In this document: piece after piece, positions 43,688 through 53,245 of the stretch
How the letters are laid out: every line of letters begins with the position of its first letter
Position numbering within the stretch: the stretch's first letter is position 1
From: Pseudomonas izuensis
GTDB lineage: Bacteria > Pseudomonadota > Gammaproteobacteria > Pseudomonadales > Pseudomonadaceae
DNA: 64,000 bases
Reading direction: 5' to 3'
Assembly: GCF_009861505.1 (NCBI RefSeq)
Contig: NZ_WTFT01000040.1
Location: forward strand, 1 to 64,000
The notes under the pieces: generated by a model
The model's database searches: none
What the model was told of the DNA's origin: nothing
Seen by the model: the letters and a program-made list of their open reading frames with translations, nothing else
Made by a program: the position numbers and the translations under genes

Positions 43688-44026
43688 TCACTTCGCCATC
43701 ATGAACGTGTGGATGCTGAACATGATCCAGATCGACAGACCAACCAGCAGGGCAATCACGATCGCGGCAAAGACAAACGCAATCACGTTGTTACGCTGCG
43801 CCTGCGAACGATCCAGGTGCAGGAAGTACACCAGGTGCACCAGCACCTGGATCACGGCGAAAGCCACGACGATCAACAGAGTGATCGACTTCGGCAACGT
43901 CGGGTACATCACCAGACCGAACGGAATCAGGGTCAGGATGACCGACAGGATGAAGCCAATGCCGTAGGACTTGACGCTGCCGTGGCTGCCGTCGTCGTGG
44001 CCATTGTGGGAATGAGCGTTAGCCAT
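43688..44026 (-). CDS. cyoD: Cytochrome bo3 ubiquinol oxidase subunit IV
   Basis: 112 residues with three hydrophobic segments, as in other CyoD proteins, and a His-rich N-terminus (NAHSHNGHDDGSHG). A small accessory subunit of the bo3 complex in the inner membrane. Its start follows the cyoC stop directly. Confidence 0.95.
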   Translation of the reverse strand: MANAHSHNGHDDGSHGSVKSYGIGFILSVILTLIPFGLVMYPTLPKSITLLIVVAFAVIQVLVHLVYFLHLDRSQAQRNNVIAFVFAAIVIALLVGLSIWIMFSIHTFMMAK

Positions 44027-44653
44027 TTACATAGTCCCCATCAGATAAACAACGGTGAATACGCAGATCCACACGACGTCCAGGAAGTGCCAGAACAGGC
44101 TCAGGCAGCTCAGACGGGTCTTGTTGGTCGCCGTCAGGCCGTTTTTCTGCACCTGATACATCATGATCGCCATCCAGATCAGACCGCTGGTCACGTGCAG
44201 ACCGTGGGTACCAACCAGGGTGAAGAACGCGGACAGGAAGCCCGAACGGTTAGGGCCGTAGCCCTCGGAGATCAACATGTGGAACTCGTTGATTTCCATG
44301 CCGATGAAGCCGGCACCGAACACGAAGGTCAGGGCCAGCCAGCCCAGGACCTGCTTCTTGTTACCACGGAAGAACGCCAGCATGGCGAAGCCGTAGGTGA
44401 TCGAACTGAACAGCAGCAGAGCGGTTTCGCCCAGTACGTATGGCAGTTCGAAGATGTCGTGGCCCGACGGGCCACCCGCTACGTTGTTAACCAGTACCGC
44501 GTACGCTGCGAAGATCGACGCAAACAGAATGCAGTCGGTCATCAGGTAGAGCCAGAAACCGAATACGGTCATCTCGCCCGAGTCGTGGTGATGGTCATCA
44601 TGCCCATGTCCATCGACATGGGTGTGTCCAGCATTGGTCACTAAGTTCGACAT
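44027..44653 (-). CDS. cyoC: Cytochrome bo3 ubiquinol oxidase subunit III
   Basis: 208 residues with five membrane segments and the MEINEFHMLI region of CyoC proteins. The N-terminal hydrophilic part is rich in His and Asp. It lies three bases after cyoB and adjoins cyoD. Confidence 0.95.
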   Translation of the reverse strand: MSNLVTNAGHTHVDGHGHDDHHHDSGEMTVFGFWLYLMTDCILFASIFAAYAVLVNNVAGGPSGHDIFELPYVLGETALLLFSSITYGFAMLAFFRGNKKQVLGWLALTFVFGAGFIGMEINEFHMLISEGYGPNRSGFLSAFFTLVGTHGLHVTSGLIWMAIMMYQVQKNGLTATNKTRLSCLSLFWHFLDVVWICVFTVVYLMGTM

Positions 44654-44656
44654 GGT

Positions 44657-46687
44657 TTAAGCCTGTTCCAACGAGGTTTCAACACGGGTGGCAGTGGCTG
44701 GGACTTTCCCGGCCTTGACCAGACGCTTGTGCTGCTCGGCTTCGATGCGCTCGATCACGTCGACCGGCACGTAGTAGCCTTGATCATCACGGGCCGCGTG
44801 GATCACGAAGTAGATCACGGTGCCGGCCAGACCAGCGATCGCCAGCCACCAGATGTGCCAGATCATCGCGAAACCGAACACGGTCAACAGAGCACCCATG
44901 ACCACACCGGTCGCAGTGTTGTTTGGCATGTGGATCGGTTCGTACTTGGCCGGAGCCTTGTACGCGGTACCGTTTTCCTTGGCTTCGGTGAACGGATCGA
45001 CCACGTCGGCTTTTGGCAGTACAGCGAAGTTGTAGAACGGAGGTGGCGACGAGGTCGACCATTCCAGGGTGTGTGCATTCCACGGGTCGCCGTGTTCGCA
45101 CATGTTCTCTGGCTTGTTGCGGTCACGCACACTCACGTAGAGCTGGATCAGCTGGCAAGCGATACCGACAGCGATCATCACCGCACCGAACATGGCAACG
45201 TACAGGTACGGTACCCACTCAGGGTTGGTGGTGGCGTTCAGACGACGGGTCATGCCCATGAAGCCCAGTACATAGAGCGGCATGAACGCGACGAAGAAGC
45301 CGGTGATCCAGAACCAGAATGCAGCCTTGCCCCAACCTTCGTGCAGCTTGAAGCCAAACGCTTTCGGGAAGTAGAAGCCGAAACCAGCGATGTAACCGAA
45401 TACAGCACCACCGATGATCACGTTGTGGAAGTGCGCGATCACGAACAGGCTGTTGTGCAGAACGAAGTCAGCACCCGGGATGGCCAGCAGTACGCCGGTC
45501 ATGCCGCCGATGGCGAAGGTCACCATGAAGCCCAGGGTCCACATTACCTGGCTGGTGAAGCGCAGACGGCCCTGGTAGATGGTGAACAGCCAGTTGAATA
45601 GCTTCACACCCGTCGGGATGGAAATCAGCATCGTCGCCAGACCGAAGAAGGCGTTGACGCTGGCACCCGAACCCATGGTGAAGAAGTGGTGCAGCCAAAC
45701 CATGAAGCCCAGGATCGAGATCGCGCCCGATGCGTAGATCATCGAGTGGTGGCCGAACAGTTTCTTGCCCGAGAAGGTCGAGATGACTTCGGAGAAGATA
45801 CCGAACGCCGGCAGAATCAGAATGTAAACCTCGGGGTGACCCCAGGCCCAGAACAGGTTGACGTACATCATTGGATTGCCACCAAGTTCATTGGTGAAAA
45901 TGTGGAAATCCATGTAACGGTCAAGCGTCAGCAAAGCCAGGGTAGCGGTCAGGATCGGGAACGAAGCCACGATCAGGACGTTGGCCCAGGTGCAGGTCCA
46001 GGTGAAGATCGGCATGTCCATCAGCTTCATGCCTGGGGTACGCATTTTCAGCACGGTCGCCAGGAAGTTAACCCCGGTTAGCGTTGTACCCAGACCCGAT
46101 AGCTGTAGCGCCCAGATGTAGTAATCCATCCCCACGCCAGGGCTGTATTGCAGGCCCGACAGCGGCGGATAGGCAACCCAACCGGTCTTGGCGAATTCGC
46201 CGACGCCCAGGGACAGGTTGATCAGCACCACGCCGGAAACCAGCAGCCAGAAGCTCAGGGAGTTCAGGAACGGGTAGGCAACGTCACGCGCGCCGATCTG
46301 CAGCGGCACTGCAAGGTTCATCAGGCCGGTGAAGAATGGCATCGCCATGAAGATGATCATGATCACACCGTGAGCGGTGAAGATCTGGTCATAGTGTTCA
46401 GGTGGCAGGTAGCCAGGCGAACCTTCGGTGGCCATGGCCAACTGGGTACGCATCATGATGGCGTCGGCAAAGCCACGCAGCAGCATGACCATGGCGACGA
46501 CGATGTACATCACGCCGATTTTCTTGTGGTCGACCGACGTCAGCCACTCGGTCCACAGGTACGTCCACTTCTTGAAATAGGTGATTGCAGCGAACAACGC
46601 CAGACCACCAAGCGCGATCATCGAGATGGTGACCATCACGATCGGCTCGTGGAACGGGATCGCTTCCCAACTTAATTTACCAAACAT
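44657..46687 (-). CDS. cyoB: Cytochrome bo3 ubiquinol oxidase subunit I
   Basis: 676 residues, close to the family length. The haem-copper core is visible: the HGVIMIIFMAMPF low-spin haem histidine segment, WGHPEVYILILPAFG with the copper His-Tyr pair, and HHFFTMG with two further copper ligands, plus HFHNVIIGG. It reduces oxygen with quinol electrons and pumps protons. In operon cyoABCDE. Confidence 0.97.
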   Translation of the reverse strand: MFGKLSWEAIPFHEPIVMVTISMIALGGLALFAAITYFKKWTYLWTEWLTSVDHKKIGVMYIVVAMVMLLRGFADAIMMRTQLAMATEGSPGYLPPEHYDQIFTAHGVIMIIFMAMPFFTGLMNLAVPLQIGARDVAYPFLNSLSFWLLVSGVVLINLSLGVGEFAKTGWVAYPPLSGLQYSPGVGMDYYIWALQLSGLGTTLTGVNFLATVLKMRTPGMKLMDMPIFTWTCTWANVLIVASFPILTATLALLTLDRYMDFHIFTNELGGNPMMYVNLFWAWGHPEVYILILPAFGIFSEVISTFSGKKLFGHHSMIYASGAISILGFMVWLHHFFTMGSGASVNAFFGLATMLISIPTGVKLFNWLFTIYQGRLRFTSQVMWTLGFMVTFAIGGMTGVLLAIPGADFVLHNSLFVIAHFHNVIIGGAVFGYIAGFGFYFPKAFGFKLHEGWGKAAFWFWITGFFVAFMPLYVLGFMGMTRRLNATTNPEWVPYLYVAMFGAVMIAVGIACQLIQLYVSVRDRNKPENMCEHGDPWNAHTLEWSTSSPPPFYNFAVLPKADVVDPFTEAKENGTAYKAPAKYEPIHMPNNTATGVVMGALLTVFGFAMIWHIWWLAIAGLAGTVIYFVIHAARDDQGYYVPVDVIERIEAEQHKRLVKAGKVPATATRVETSLEQA

Positions 46688-46690
46688 CGT

Positions 46691-47626
46691 TTACTCCTCT
46701 GCCCCGGCAGCTGAATGCGAGTTCATGTCCGTAGCGGCCACTTCTTTCTCTTTCTTCTCGTGGTGCACCTTCGGACCTGGTTTCATGCCTTCGTACTTGT
46801 CGACGATGATCTGGAACAGGTTCGGCGTAACCGAGGAGTAGAGCTCGACTGGGTTGTTCTGGCTCTGCTTGGCAAGAGCTGCGTATTCAGCCTGTTCAAG
46901 CTTCTTAGGTGCCTTTTTGACTTCACTTACCCAGGCGTCGAATTCTTCCTGGGTAGTCGCGGTCGCTTTGAATTTCATGCCGGTAAAGCCAGCGCCGCTG
47001 TAGTTGGCGGAGATACCGTCCATTTCAGCGTTCTGGTTGGCGATCAGGTGCAGCTTGGTCTGCATGCCCGCCATCGCGTAGATCTGGCCGCCCAGCGCAG
47101 GGATGAAGAACGAGTTCATCACAGCGTCGGAGGTGATCTTGAAGTTGATTGGCGTGTGCGCCGGGAACACGATCTTGTTGACCGTGGCAATGCCTTGTTC
47201 CGGGTAGATGAACAGCCACTTCCAGTCCAGCGCGACCACTTCGATGGTCACCGGCTTCACGTCGGATTCCAGCGGACGGTACGGGTCCAGGGCGTGGGTC
47301 GACTTGTAGGTGACGTAACCCAGGGCAATGATGATCATGATTGGCACAGCCCACACCGCGATCTCGATCTTGGTGGAGTGGTTCCACTTCGGCGTGTAGG
47401 TAGCGCTGGTGTTGGACGCGCGGTATTTCCAGGCGAACAGGAAGGTCATCACGATGACCGGAATCACGACCAACAGCATCAGCAGCGTTGCGGTGATGAT
47501 CAGGTTTCGCTCGTCCAGGCCCACCTGGCCCTTGGGATCGAGCAAGGTCATGTTGCAGCCTGACAGCAGCAACGTGCCGATCAGCGGCAATAAGCCTAGT
47601 AGTCTGGGGTACCTGTTTTTAATCAT
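46691..47626 (-). CDS. cyoA: Cytochrome bo3 ubiquinol oxidase subunit II
   Basis: 311 residues. The lipobox LLSGC near residue 22 marks a lipoprotein, followed by two membrane segments and the cupredoxin domain without copper ligands, as usual for quinol oxidases. ATG 47626 has GAGGT seven bases upstream. First gene of the operon. Confidence 0.95.
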   Translation of the reverse strand: MIKNRYPRLLGLLPLIGTLLLSGCNMTLLDPKGQVGLDERNLIITATLLMLLVVIPVIVMTFLFAWKYRASNTSATYTPKWNHSTKIEIAVWAVPIMIIIALGYVTYKSTHALDPYRPLESDVKPVTIEVVALDWKWLFIYPEQGIATVNKIVFPAHTPINFKITSDAVMNSFFIPALGGQIYAMAGMQTKLHLIANQNAEMDGISANYSGAGFTGMKFKATATTQEEFDAWVSEVKKAPKKLEQAEYAALAKQSQNNPVELYSSVTPNLFQIIVDKYEGMKPGPKVHHEKKEKEVAATDMNSHSAAGAEE

Positions 47627-48383
47627 CTCACGACCTCTAAAGCAGCTTGCGCCATGCAGTTGGGTTTTGATCGCCAACACTTCACCCTGCCAAGGGTTGG
47701 CATTTTTCTTGGATTGAATAAGGGCTGGCCCGTCGAGCGTCAGACGCGTTTCGACAAATCCTGGGCTAGCGTGAGTTCTTATTCGAATTCGTGGTCAAAG
47801 GCCTTGTTACAGACCAATTCCATTTGGTGCGGATAGTTGGAGGCACCGACACCTGGGCATCGCCTGAAGCCGCCCGGCCTCTCGACACCCTGTTCCTGCC
47901 CAAACACCTGGTGGGCGTGAGCAGAGCCGGGAATTCAGTGCGGGCGATTGTAGTTATGTAGCGTTTTTTAAACCATGTCTCATCCCGAAATAATTTATAT
48001 CCCGCCCCGCAACAATCCTTAACACAACTCGTAAAAATGGCGCATCTTATCGAAATTGATTCTCAACAAAAACACCAAAAATAGTAGGCCTACCATCCGC
48101 AATTCAGACAGCATCGAAGCCTCGGCTGCTGCGCTCGATACGGCGGTAGCCCCCATATGGCAAGGGCTCTGGCAAATTGCCAGAGCCTGTTAAAACTGCC
48201 TGCTCCAGCGTGGCGAGGGTCAAGTGGCCATCCTGAAAAACAGGCCAATTTCATTGCGTACCCACGTACCAATCCGATGCACTGAAAGCCGGTGCGACAC
48301 TCAAGATGTGACAACATGTCGCACACTTGCCACACCCTTCGTTGCCGCCTGTCACGGACTTTTTACCTGGCCTCTGAAAATGC
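47627..48383. other. Long gene-free region upstream of cyoA
   Basis: 757 bases with no supported gene. GGCTCTGGC (48165-48173) and GCCAGAGCC (48179-48187) form a hairpin with a 5-base loop and no U-run. The part near 48000-48080 is rich in A and T and could hold the cyo promoter on the minus strand; no clear boxes were fixed. Confidence 0.5.
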
Positions 48384-48424
48384 AAAAACGCCCCGGTCCT
48401 CTGTTCAAGGACCGGGGCGTTTTT
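48384..48424. terminator. Bidirectional terminator downstream of dsbB
   Basis: AAAAACGCCCCGGTCCT (48384-48400) pairs with AGGACCGGGGCGTTTTT (48408-48424), loop CTGTTCA. It ends the minus-strand dsbB transcript and could also stop plus-strand read-through. Confidence 0.95.
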
Positions 48425-48451
48425 GATGTCACAGCGTTGCCGCCGATGACC

Positions 48452-48961
48452 TCAGCGTAGCGCTTTGCGGTTACGCACCGTGAGTAGCGGCACCAGCACC
48501 ACCACCAACACGAAGGCGACCAGCGCCCACTGTGCCAGCGACAATCCGAGGATCGGCGGGTACGGGGTGGAGCAGAAGCCGTCGACCTGGAAGCCCAGCG
48601 GGAAGATCTTCGCCAGCGGCAAGCCATCGACAATCGGCTGCAGCACGTCGATGCCGCAACTGACCGCCGGATAGAACTGCGTAAAGACGTGATGCCCCGC
48701 CACTCCCGCGCCTGCCAGCGCGCAGATCACCACCAGGGTTTCACACACCGTGATGCTGCGACGGCTGCGCATGGCCGCACCGACAAAAGCGAAGATCGCG
48801 ATCAACAGCAAGGCATAACGTTGCAGGATACACAGCGGGCATGGCGCCTCGCCCAGCACGATTTGCATGTACAGCGCACCGCCGATCAGCGCCAGGCAGA
48901 TAACGCCCAGCAACACCAGATAGCGCCGTTCACGGCCCAACCGCATGGTTTCCTCGCTCAT
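48452..48961 (-). CDS. dsbB: Disulfide bond formation protein B
   Basis: 169 residues, four membrane helices. The CPLC pair (GEAPCPLCILQRYALL) is the quinone-coupled active site, and a second cysteine pair lies in the second periplasmic loop (SCGIDV and FCSTPY). It reoxidises DsbA and passes electrons to quinone. Start at 48961 has AAGGGAA; a Met six codons on is the alternative. Confidence 0.9.
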   Translation of the reverse strand: MSEETMRLGRERRYLVLLGVICLALIGGALYMQIVLGEAPCPLCILQRYALLLIAIFAFVGAAMRSRRSITVCETLVVICALAGAGVAGHHVFTQFYPAVSCGIDVLQPIVDGLPLAKIFPLGFQVDGFCSTPYPPILGLSLAQWALVAFVLVVVLVPLLTVRNRKALR

Positions 48962-49122
48962 CGTGTTTCCCTTCAATATATCGATTGCCCGCCAGTCTAC
49001 ACGCTGACCTGAATCTTTGAGAGCCCGGCGCGTGGTGGGGGGATGTCGGGGAAATAGACGATAGGCGGGTTAAGAAGGGATTAACTTTTGTGCGTTTTTC
49101 AAATCAAGACCGAGGTAATGCA

Positions 49123-49214
49123 ATCGCGGGCAAGCCTTGCTCCCACAGGGTTAGTGTCAAACCAGATAGATGAGTACGACACAAACCCTGTGGGAGCAAA
49201 ACTTGCCCGCGATG
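49123..49214. repeat. REP pair (BIME)
   Basis: TCGCGGGCAAGCCTTGCTCCCACAGGG and its inverted copy. Confidence 0.9.
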
Positions 49215-49252
49215 AGGGCGACGCGGTGAGACTGGCTCACCGCGCCCAACCT

Positions 49253-50434
49253 TTACTCCAGCGCCGCAGCCGGGCCGAAGAACTCGTAACGGCTTTGCTT
49301 CTCAGGCACACCCAGCGCCTTGAGGTGACGTTTGATCGCGGCCATGAAGCCTTTCGGGCCGAGGAAGTAGGCATCCACGTCGCGCTCAGTGGGCAACCAC
49401 TCGCCCAACTGTTCCTGGCTCAACAACCCGACCTTGTGCGCCGCCGGGCTCACACCGTCGTCTTCGGCATAGCAGTAGAAGCGCTTGAGTTGCGGATGAC
49501 GCTCGGCCAGCCCGTCGATCCAGTCACGGAAGGCATGAACGCTGCCGTTGCGGGCACAGTGGATAAAGTGCACCGGCCGCTCGGTTTCCAGCGCCGCTTC
49601 GAGCATCGCCAGGGTCGGCGTGATGCCGACGCCGCCGCTGATCAGCACCAGCGGTTTGTCGCTGGCGGTCAAGGTGAACTCGCCCGAAGGCGGAAACAGC
49701 TGGATGCTCGCCCCGACATGCAATTGATCATGCAGGTGGTTGGAGGCACGGCCGCCGGTTTCACGCTTGACGCTGATGCGGTACTGGCCTTTGTTCGCCA
49801 AGGCCGACAGCGAATAGTTGCGACGGATTTCTTCGCCATCGAGGATCAGTTTCATGCCGATGTACTGGCCCGGCTCTGCCGCCAGAATCGGGCCTTTGTC
49901 GGCAGGTTCGAAGTAGAACGAGGTAATTTCCGCGCTTTCCTCGACCTTGGCCACCACGACGAAATCCCGCGCCCCGCGCCAGCCGCCCGGTGCCTGTTCT
50001 TTCTGGTCGTAGATGCTGGTTTCGGCACCGATCAGGATATCGGCCAGTTGGCCGTAAGCCGCGCCCCACGCTGCGATCACTTCCGGGGTGGCGATCTCTT
50101 CGCCCAATACTTCAGCAATTGCACGCAGCAGGCAGGAGCCAACAATCGGGTAGTGTTCCGGCAGAATCTGCAGGGCAACGTGCTTGTTGATGATCTTGGC
50201 CACCAGGTCGCCCAACTGGTCGAGCTGGTCGATGTGGCGTGCATACATCAATACGCCATTGGCCAGTGCGCGTGGCTGGTCGCCGCTGGCCTGGTGGGCC
50301 TGGTTAAACAGCGGACGGACTTCCGGGTACTCGGACAGCATCATGCGGTAGAAATGAGTGATCAGCGCTTCGCCACCGCTTTCCAGCAGCGGCACAGTGG
50401 ATTTGACGATGGCACGGTCTTGAACGCTAAGCAT
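49253..50434 (-). CDS. hmp: Flavohaemoglobin, nitric oxide dioxygenase
   Basis: 393 residues. The N-terminal globin has the proximal His85 (INKHVALQI), followed by the FAD domain (RNYSLSA, the flavin-binding RxYS motif) and an NAD domain (VLISGGVGITPTLAM). It converts NO to nitrate with oxygen and NADH. ATG 50434 has AGGAG upstream; the longer frame to 50521 runs into promoter DNA. It is divergent from norR, which should activate it through the sites at 50538-50578. Confidence 0.95.
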   Translation of the reverse strand: MLSVQDRAIVKSTVPLLESGGEALITHFYRMMLSEYPEVRPLFNQAHQASGDQPRALANGVLMYARHIDQLDQLGDLVAKIINKHVALQILPEHYPIVGSCLLRAIAEVLGEEIATPEVIAAWGAAYGQLADILIGAETSIYDQKEQAPGGWRGARDFVVVAKVEESAEITSFYFEPADKGPILAAEPGQYIGMKLILDGEEIRRNYSLSALANKGQYRISVKRETGGRASNHLHDQLHVGASIQLFPPSGEFTLTASDKPLVLISGGVGITPTLAMLEAALETERPVHFIHCARNGSVHAFRDWIDGLAERHPQLKRFYCYAEDDGVSPAAHKVGLLSQEQLGEWLPTERDVDAYFLGPKGFMAAIKRHLKALGVPEKQSRYEFFGPAAALE

Positions 50435-50482
50435 AAAGTGACTCCTGAGCAACGAGATTTTCCCAACGATTGCCCTATGCTT

Positions 50483-50498
50483 ATCAGTTTCCGTGCCA
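50483..50498 (-). promoter_or_regulatory. Weak sigma-54-like promoter for hmp
   Basis: On the minus strand TGGCACG-GAAA-CTGAT keeps the -24 box of the sigma-54 consensus, but the -12 GC is altered to GA. Considered weak or non-canonical. Confidence 0.35.
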
Positions 50499-50537
50499 AA
50501 TAAATTATCGATATAAATCAATAACTTAACAACAAGA

Positions 50538-50578
50538 TAGTCATATCGACACAGGTTGCTTTATAGTCACACCGACTA
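50538..50578. promoter_or_regulatory. Candidate NorR binding sites
   Basis: TAGTCATATCGACA (50538-50551) and TAGTCACACCGACTA (50564-50578) share the GT-N7-AC core of NorR sites, 26 bases apart. The second is a perfect palindrome around its 5-base centre and lies 13 bases before the norR ATG. Confidence 0.6.
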
Positions 50579-50590
50579 CATGGAGTCACT

Positions 50591-52141
50591 ATGACTGCAA
50601 AATCCCTGCTTACCGCCCTGTTGCCACTGGTCTCGGACCTGTCCCGCGAACTCCCCGAAGGCGAGCGCTATCGACGCTTGCTCGAAGCGATGCGCGCCCT
50701 GCTGCCCTGCGATGCGGCCGCCCTGCTGCGCCTCGATGGCGAGTGGCTGGTGCCGCTGGCCGTCGACGGCTTGAGTACCGACACCCTTGGTCGCCGCTTC
50801 AAGGTCAGTGAACACCCGCGCTTCGAAGCGTTGCTCAGCAGCCACGGCCCGACCCGCTTCGCCGCCGACAGCGACATGCCCGATCCCTACGACGGTCTGG
50901 TTGAAGGCCTGGACGACCATCTGGAAGTCCACGACTGCATGGGCTGCCCGCTGTTCATCGACGAGCGTCCATGGGGCCTGTTGACCCTCGATGCCCTCGA
51001 TCCCGGGCAATTCGAACCGATCGAATTGGACGCCCTGGAAGCCTTTGCCAGCCTCGCCGCCGCCACAGTGAATGCCGCCGAGCGCATCGAGCGCCTGAAC
51101 AATCGCGTCGAAGATGAGCACCAGCGCGCCGAGGTCTACCGCCAGGCCAGCGGCCAGCAGAACCGCGAAATGATCGGCCAGAGCAAGGCGCACAAACGGC
51201 TGGTGGAAGAGATCAATCTGGTGGGCGGCAGCGACCTGACCGTGCTGATCACCGGTGAAACCGGGGTCGGCAAGGAACTGGTGGCCCAGGCCATCCACGC
51301 CGCCTCGCCCCGGGCCGACAAGCCGATCATCAGCCTCAACTGCGCCGCGCTGCCTGATACGCTGGTGGAGAGCGAGTTGTTTGGCCACGTGCGCGGCGCC
51401 TTCACCGGGGCGATGAATGATCGACGCGGCAAGTTCGAACTGGCCAATGGCGGCACGCTGTTTCTCGATGAAGTCGGCGAACTGTCGCTGACGGTCCAGG
51501 CCAAATTGCTGCGCGTACTGCAAAGCGGTCAGTTGCAGCGACTGGGTTCGGACAAGGAACATCAGGTCGATGTACGGCTGATCGCGGCGACCAACCGCGA
51601 TCTGGCCGAAGAAGTGCGCAGCGGCCGCTATCGCGCCGACTTCTATCATCGCCTCAGCGTTTACCCTCTATTAGTGCCGGCCCTGCGTGACCGTGGCCGC
51701 GATGTACTGCTGCTCAGCGGCTACTTCCTGGAACAGAACCGCTCGCGCATGGGCCTCAACAGCCTGCGCCTGAGCAGCGACGCCCAGGTGGCGTTGCTGG
51801 CGTACGACTGGCCGGGCAACGTGCGGGAACTGGAGCACTTGATCGGCCGGAGTGCGTTGAAGGCCCTGGGTAACTGCAAGGAACGGCCGAAAATCCTTAG
51901 CTTGAGCGCAGCCGACCTGGACCTGCCCAACGGCAGTGTCGAAGTCGCCGCCGAGCAGCCGGCTGCGGCCGCTGTGGCGTTGGTGACCGGGGATTTGCGC
52001 GAGGCCACTGAAAACTATCAGCGCCAGTTGATCGGTGCGTGCCTGGAGCGGCATCACCATAATTGGGCGAGCGCGGCGCGTGAACTAGGCCTGGATCGGG
52101 CGAACCTTGGGCGGATGGCCAAAAGGCTGGGGATGAAGTGA
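50591..52141 (+). CDS. norR: NorR, nitric oxide-responsive sigma-54 activator
   Basis: 516 residues: N-terminal GAF domain that binds NO through an iron centre, a central AAA+ domain with Walker A (GETGVGKE) and the sigma-54 contact GAFTGA (VRGAFTGAMND), and a C-terminal Fis-type helix-turn-helix ending in NWASAARELGLDRANLGRMAKRLG. It activates the divergent hmp gene. Its own upstream sites suggest autoregulation. Confidence 0.95.
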   Translation: MTAKSLLTALLPLVSDLSRELPEGERYRRLLEAMRALLPCDAAALLRLDGEWLVPLAVDGLSTDTLGRRFKVSEHPRFEALLSSHGPTRFAADSDMPDPYDGLVEGLDDHLEVHDCMGCPLFIDERPWGLLTLDALDPGQFEPIELDALEAFASLAAATVNAAERIERLNNRVEDEHQRAEVYRQASGQQNREMIGQSKAHKRLVEEINLVGGSDLTVLITGETGVGKELVAQAIHAASPRADKPIISLNCAALPDTLVESELFGHVRGAFTGAMNDRRGKFELANGGTLFLDEVGELSLTVQAKLLRVLQSGQLQRLGSDKEHQVDVRLIAATNRDLAEEVRSGRYRADFYHRLSVYPLLVPALRDRGRDVLLLSGYFLEQNRSRMGLNSLRLSSDAQVALLAYDWPGNVRELEHLIGRSALKALGNCKERPKILSLSAADLDLPNGSVEVAAEQPAAAAVALVTGDLREATENYQRQLIGACLERHHHNWASAARELGLDRANLGRMAKRLGMK

Positions 52142-52147
52142 GGACCT

Positions 52148-52226
52148 CTTCGCGAGCAGGCTCGCTCCTACAATAGATTGTGAGCGCTCAAAAAACCTGT
52201 GGGAGCAAGCTTGCTCGCGATGGCGG
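52148..52226. repeat. REP pair (BIME)
   Basis: TTCGCGAGCAGGCTCGCTCCTACA and CCTGTGGGAGCAAGCTTGCTCGCGA face each other. Confidence 0.85.
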
Positions 52227-52339
52227 TCTACCATTCACCTGATTTGCTAAAGCCTGCCCCCAACAAGTCGATAACCCGGCATTGATAGCTTTTGGCGATC
52301 CTCGCGGTCGCCCATCACCTTTTTCCACAGAAGGTACTT

Positions 52340-53242
52340 ATGTCTTCCACCAAAGGCCGCGCGGATTCACTTTCGCTTCTGCTGTTCACCTTGCGCAGTG
52401 GCAAGTTGATGGCGATCAACCTGCTCAAAGTCAGTGAAATCATCCCCTGCCCGCCGCTGACCAAACTGCCGGAATCGCACCCCCACGTAAAAGGCATCGC
52501 CACCCTGCGCGGCGCCTCGTTGTCGGTGATCGATCTCAGCCGCGCCATCGGCGAGCGCCCGCTGGAAGATCCGAACGGAGGCTGCCTGATCGTCACCGAT
52601 GTCAGCCGCTCCAAACAGGGCTTGCACGTTCAGGCCGTCAGCAAGATCGTCCACTGCCTGACCACCGACATCCGCCCGCCGCCCTTCGGCTCCGGCGGCG
52701 TGCGCTCGTACATCACCGGCGTGACCTCGGTGGATGGCACGCTGGTGCAGGTGCTGGACATCGAAAAAGTCATCCATGGCATCGCTCCGGTGCAAATCGA
52801 CATGGCACCGACCGAGCTCAGCATGGAAGACGCCGAAGTGCTGGGCAATGCGCGGATTCTGGTGGTCGATGACAGCCAGGTGGCGTTGCAGCAATCCGTG
52901 CATACCCTGCGCAATCTCGGCCTGCAATGCCACACGGCGCGCAGTGCCAAGGAAGCCATCGATTGCTTGCTGGACCTGCAAGGTACTGCCCAGCAGATCA
53001 ACCTGATCGTCTCCGACATCGAAATGTCCGAAATGGACGGCTATGCCTTCACCCGCACCCTGCGCGAAACCCCGGATTTCGCGCACCTCTATGTGCTGCT
53101 GCATACCTCGCTGGACAGCGCGATGAACAGCGAAAAGGCCCGCTTGGCCGGCGCGAACGCGGTGTTGACCAAGTTCTCTTCGCCGGAACTGACCAAATGC
53201 CTGATCGACGCGGCCAAGGCTGTGGCCGAACAAGGACATTGA
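52340..53242 (+). CDS. cheV: CheV-type chemotaxis coupling protein
   Basis: 300 residues: an N-terminal CheW-like domain (about 10-155) with MAINLLKVSEIIPCPPLTKLP and GVTSVDGTLVQVLDIE, and a C-terminal receiver domain with the acidic pair VVDDSQ, phosphorylatable Asp in IVSDIEMSEMDGY, and a Lys in LTKFSSPE. It couples receptors to CheA and can be phosphorylated. ATG 52340 has AAGG six bases upstream. The receiver is atypical only in its later helices. Confidence 0.9.
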   Translation: MSSTKGRADSLSLLLFTLRSGKLMAINLLKVSEIIPCPPLTKLPESHPHVKGIATLRGASLSVIDLSRAIGERPLEDPNGGCLIVTDVSRSKQGLHVQAVSKIVHCLTTDIRPPPFGSGGVRSYITGVTSVDGTLVQVLDIEKVIHGIAPVQIDMAPTELSMEDAEVLGNARILVVDDSQVALQQSVHTLRNLGLQCHTARSAKEAIDCLLDLQGTAQQINLIVSDIEMSEMDGYAFTRTLRETPDFAHLYVLLHTSLDSAMNSEKARLAGANAVLTKFSSPELTKCLIDAAKAVAEQGH

Positions 53243-53245
53243 GGC

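Noticed and set aside
48000..48080. A Fur- or ANR-like box upstream of cyoA (TTGAGAATCAA on the minus strand)
   Set aside because: The spacing does not fit the ANR consensus and the Fur match is partial.
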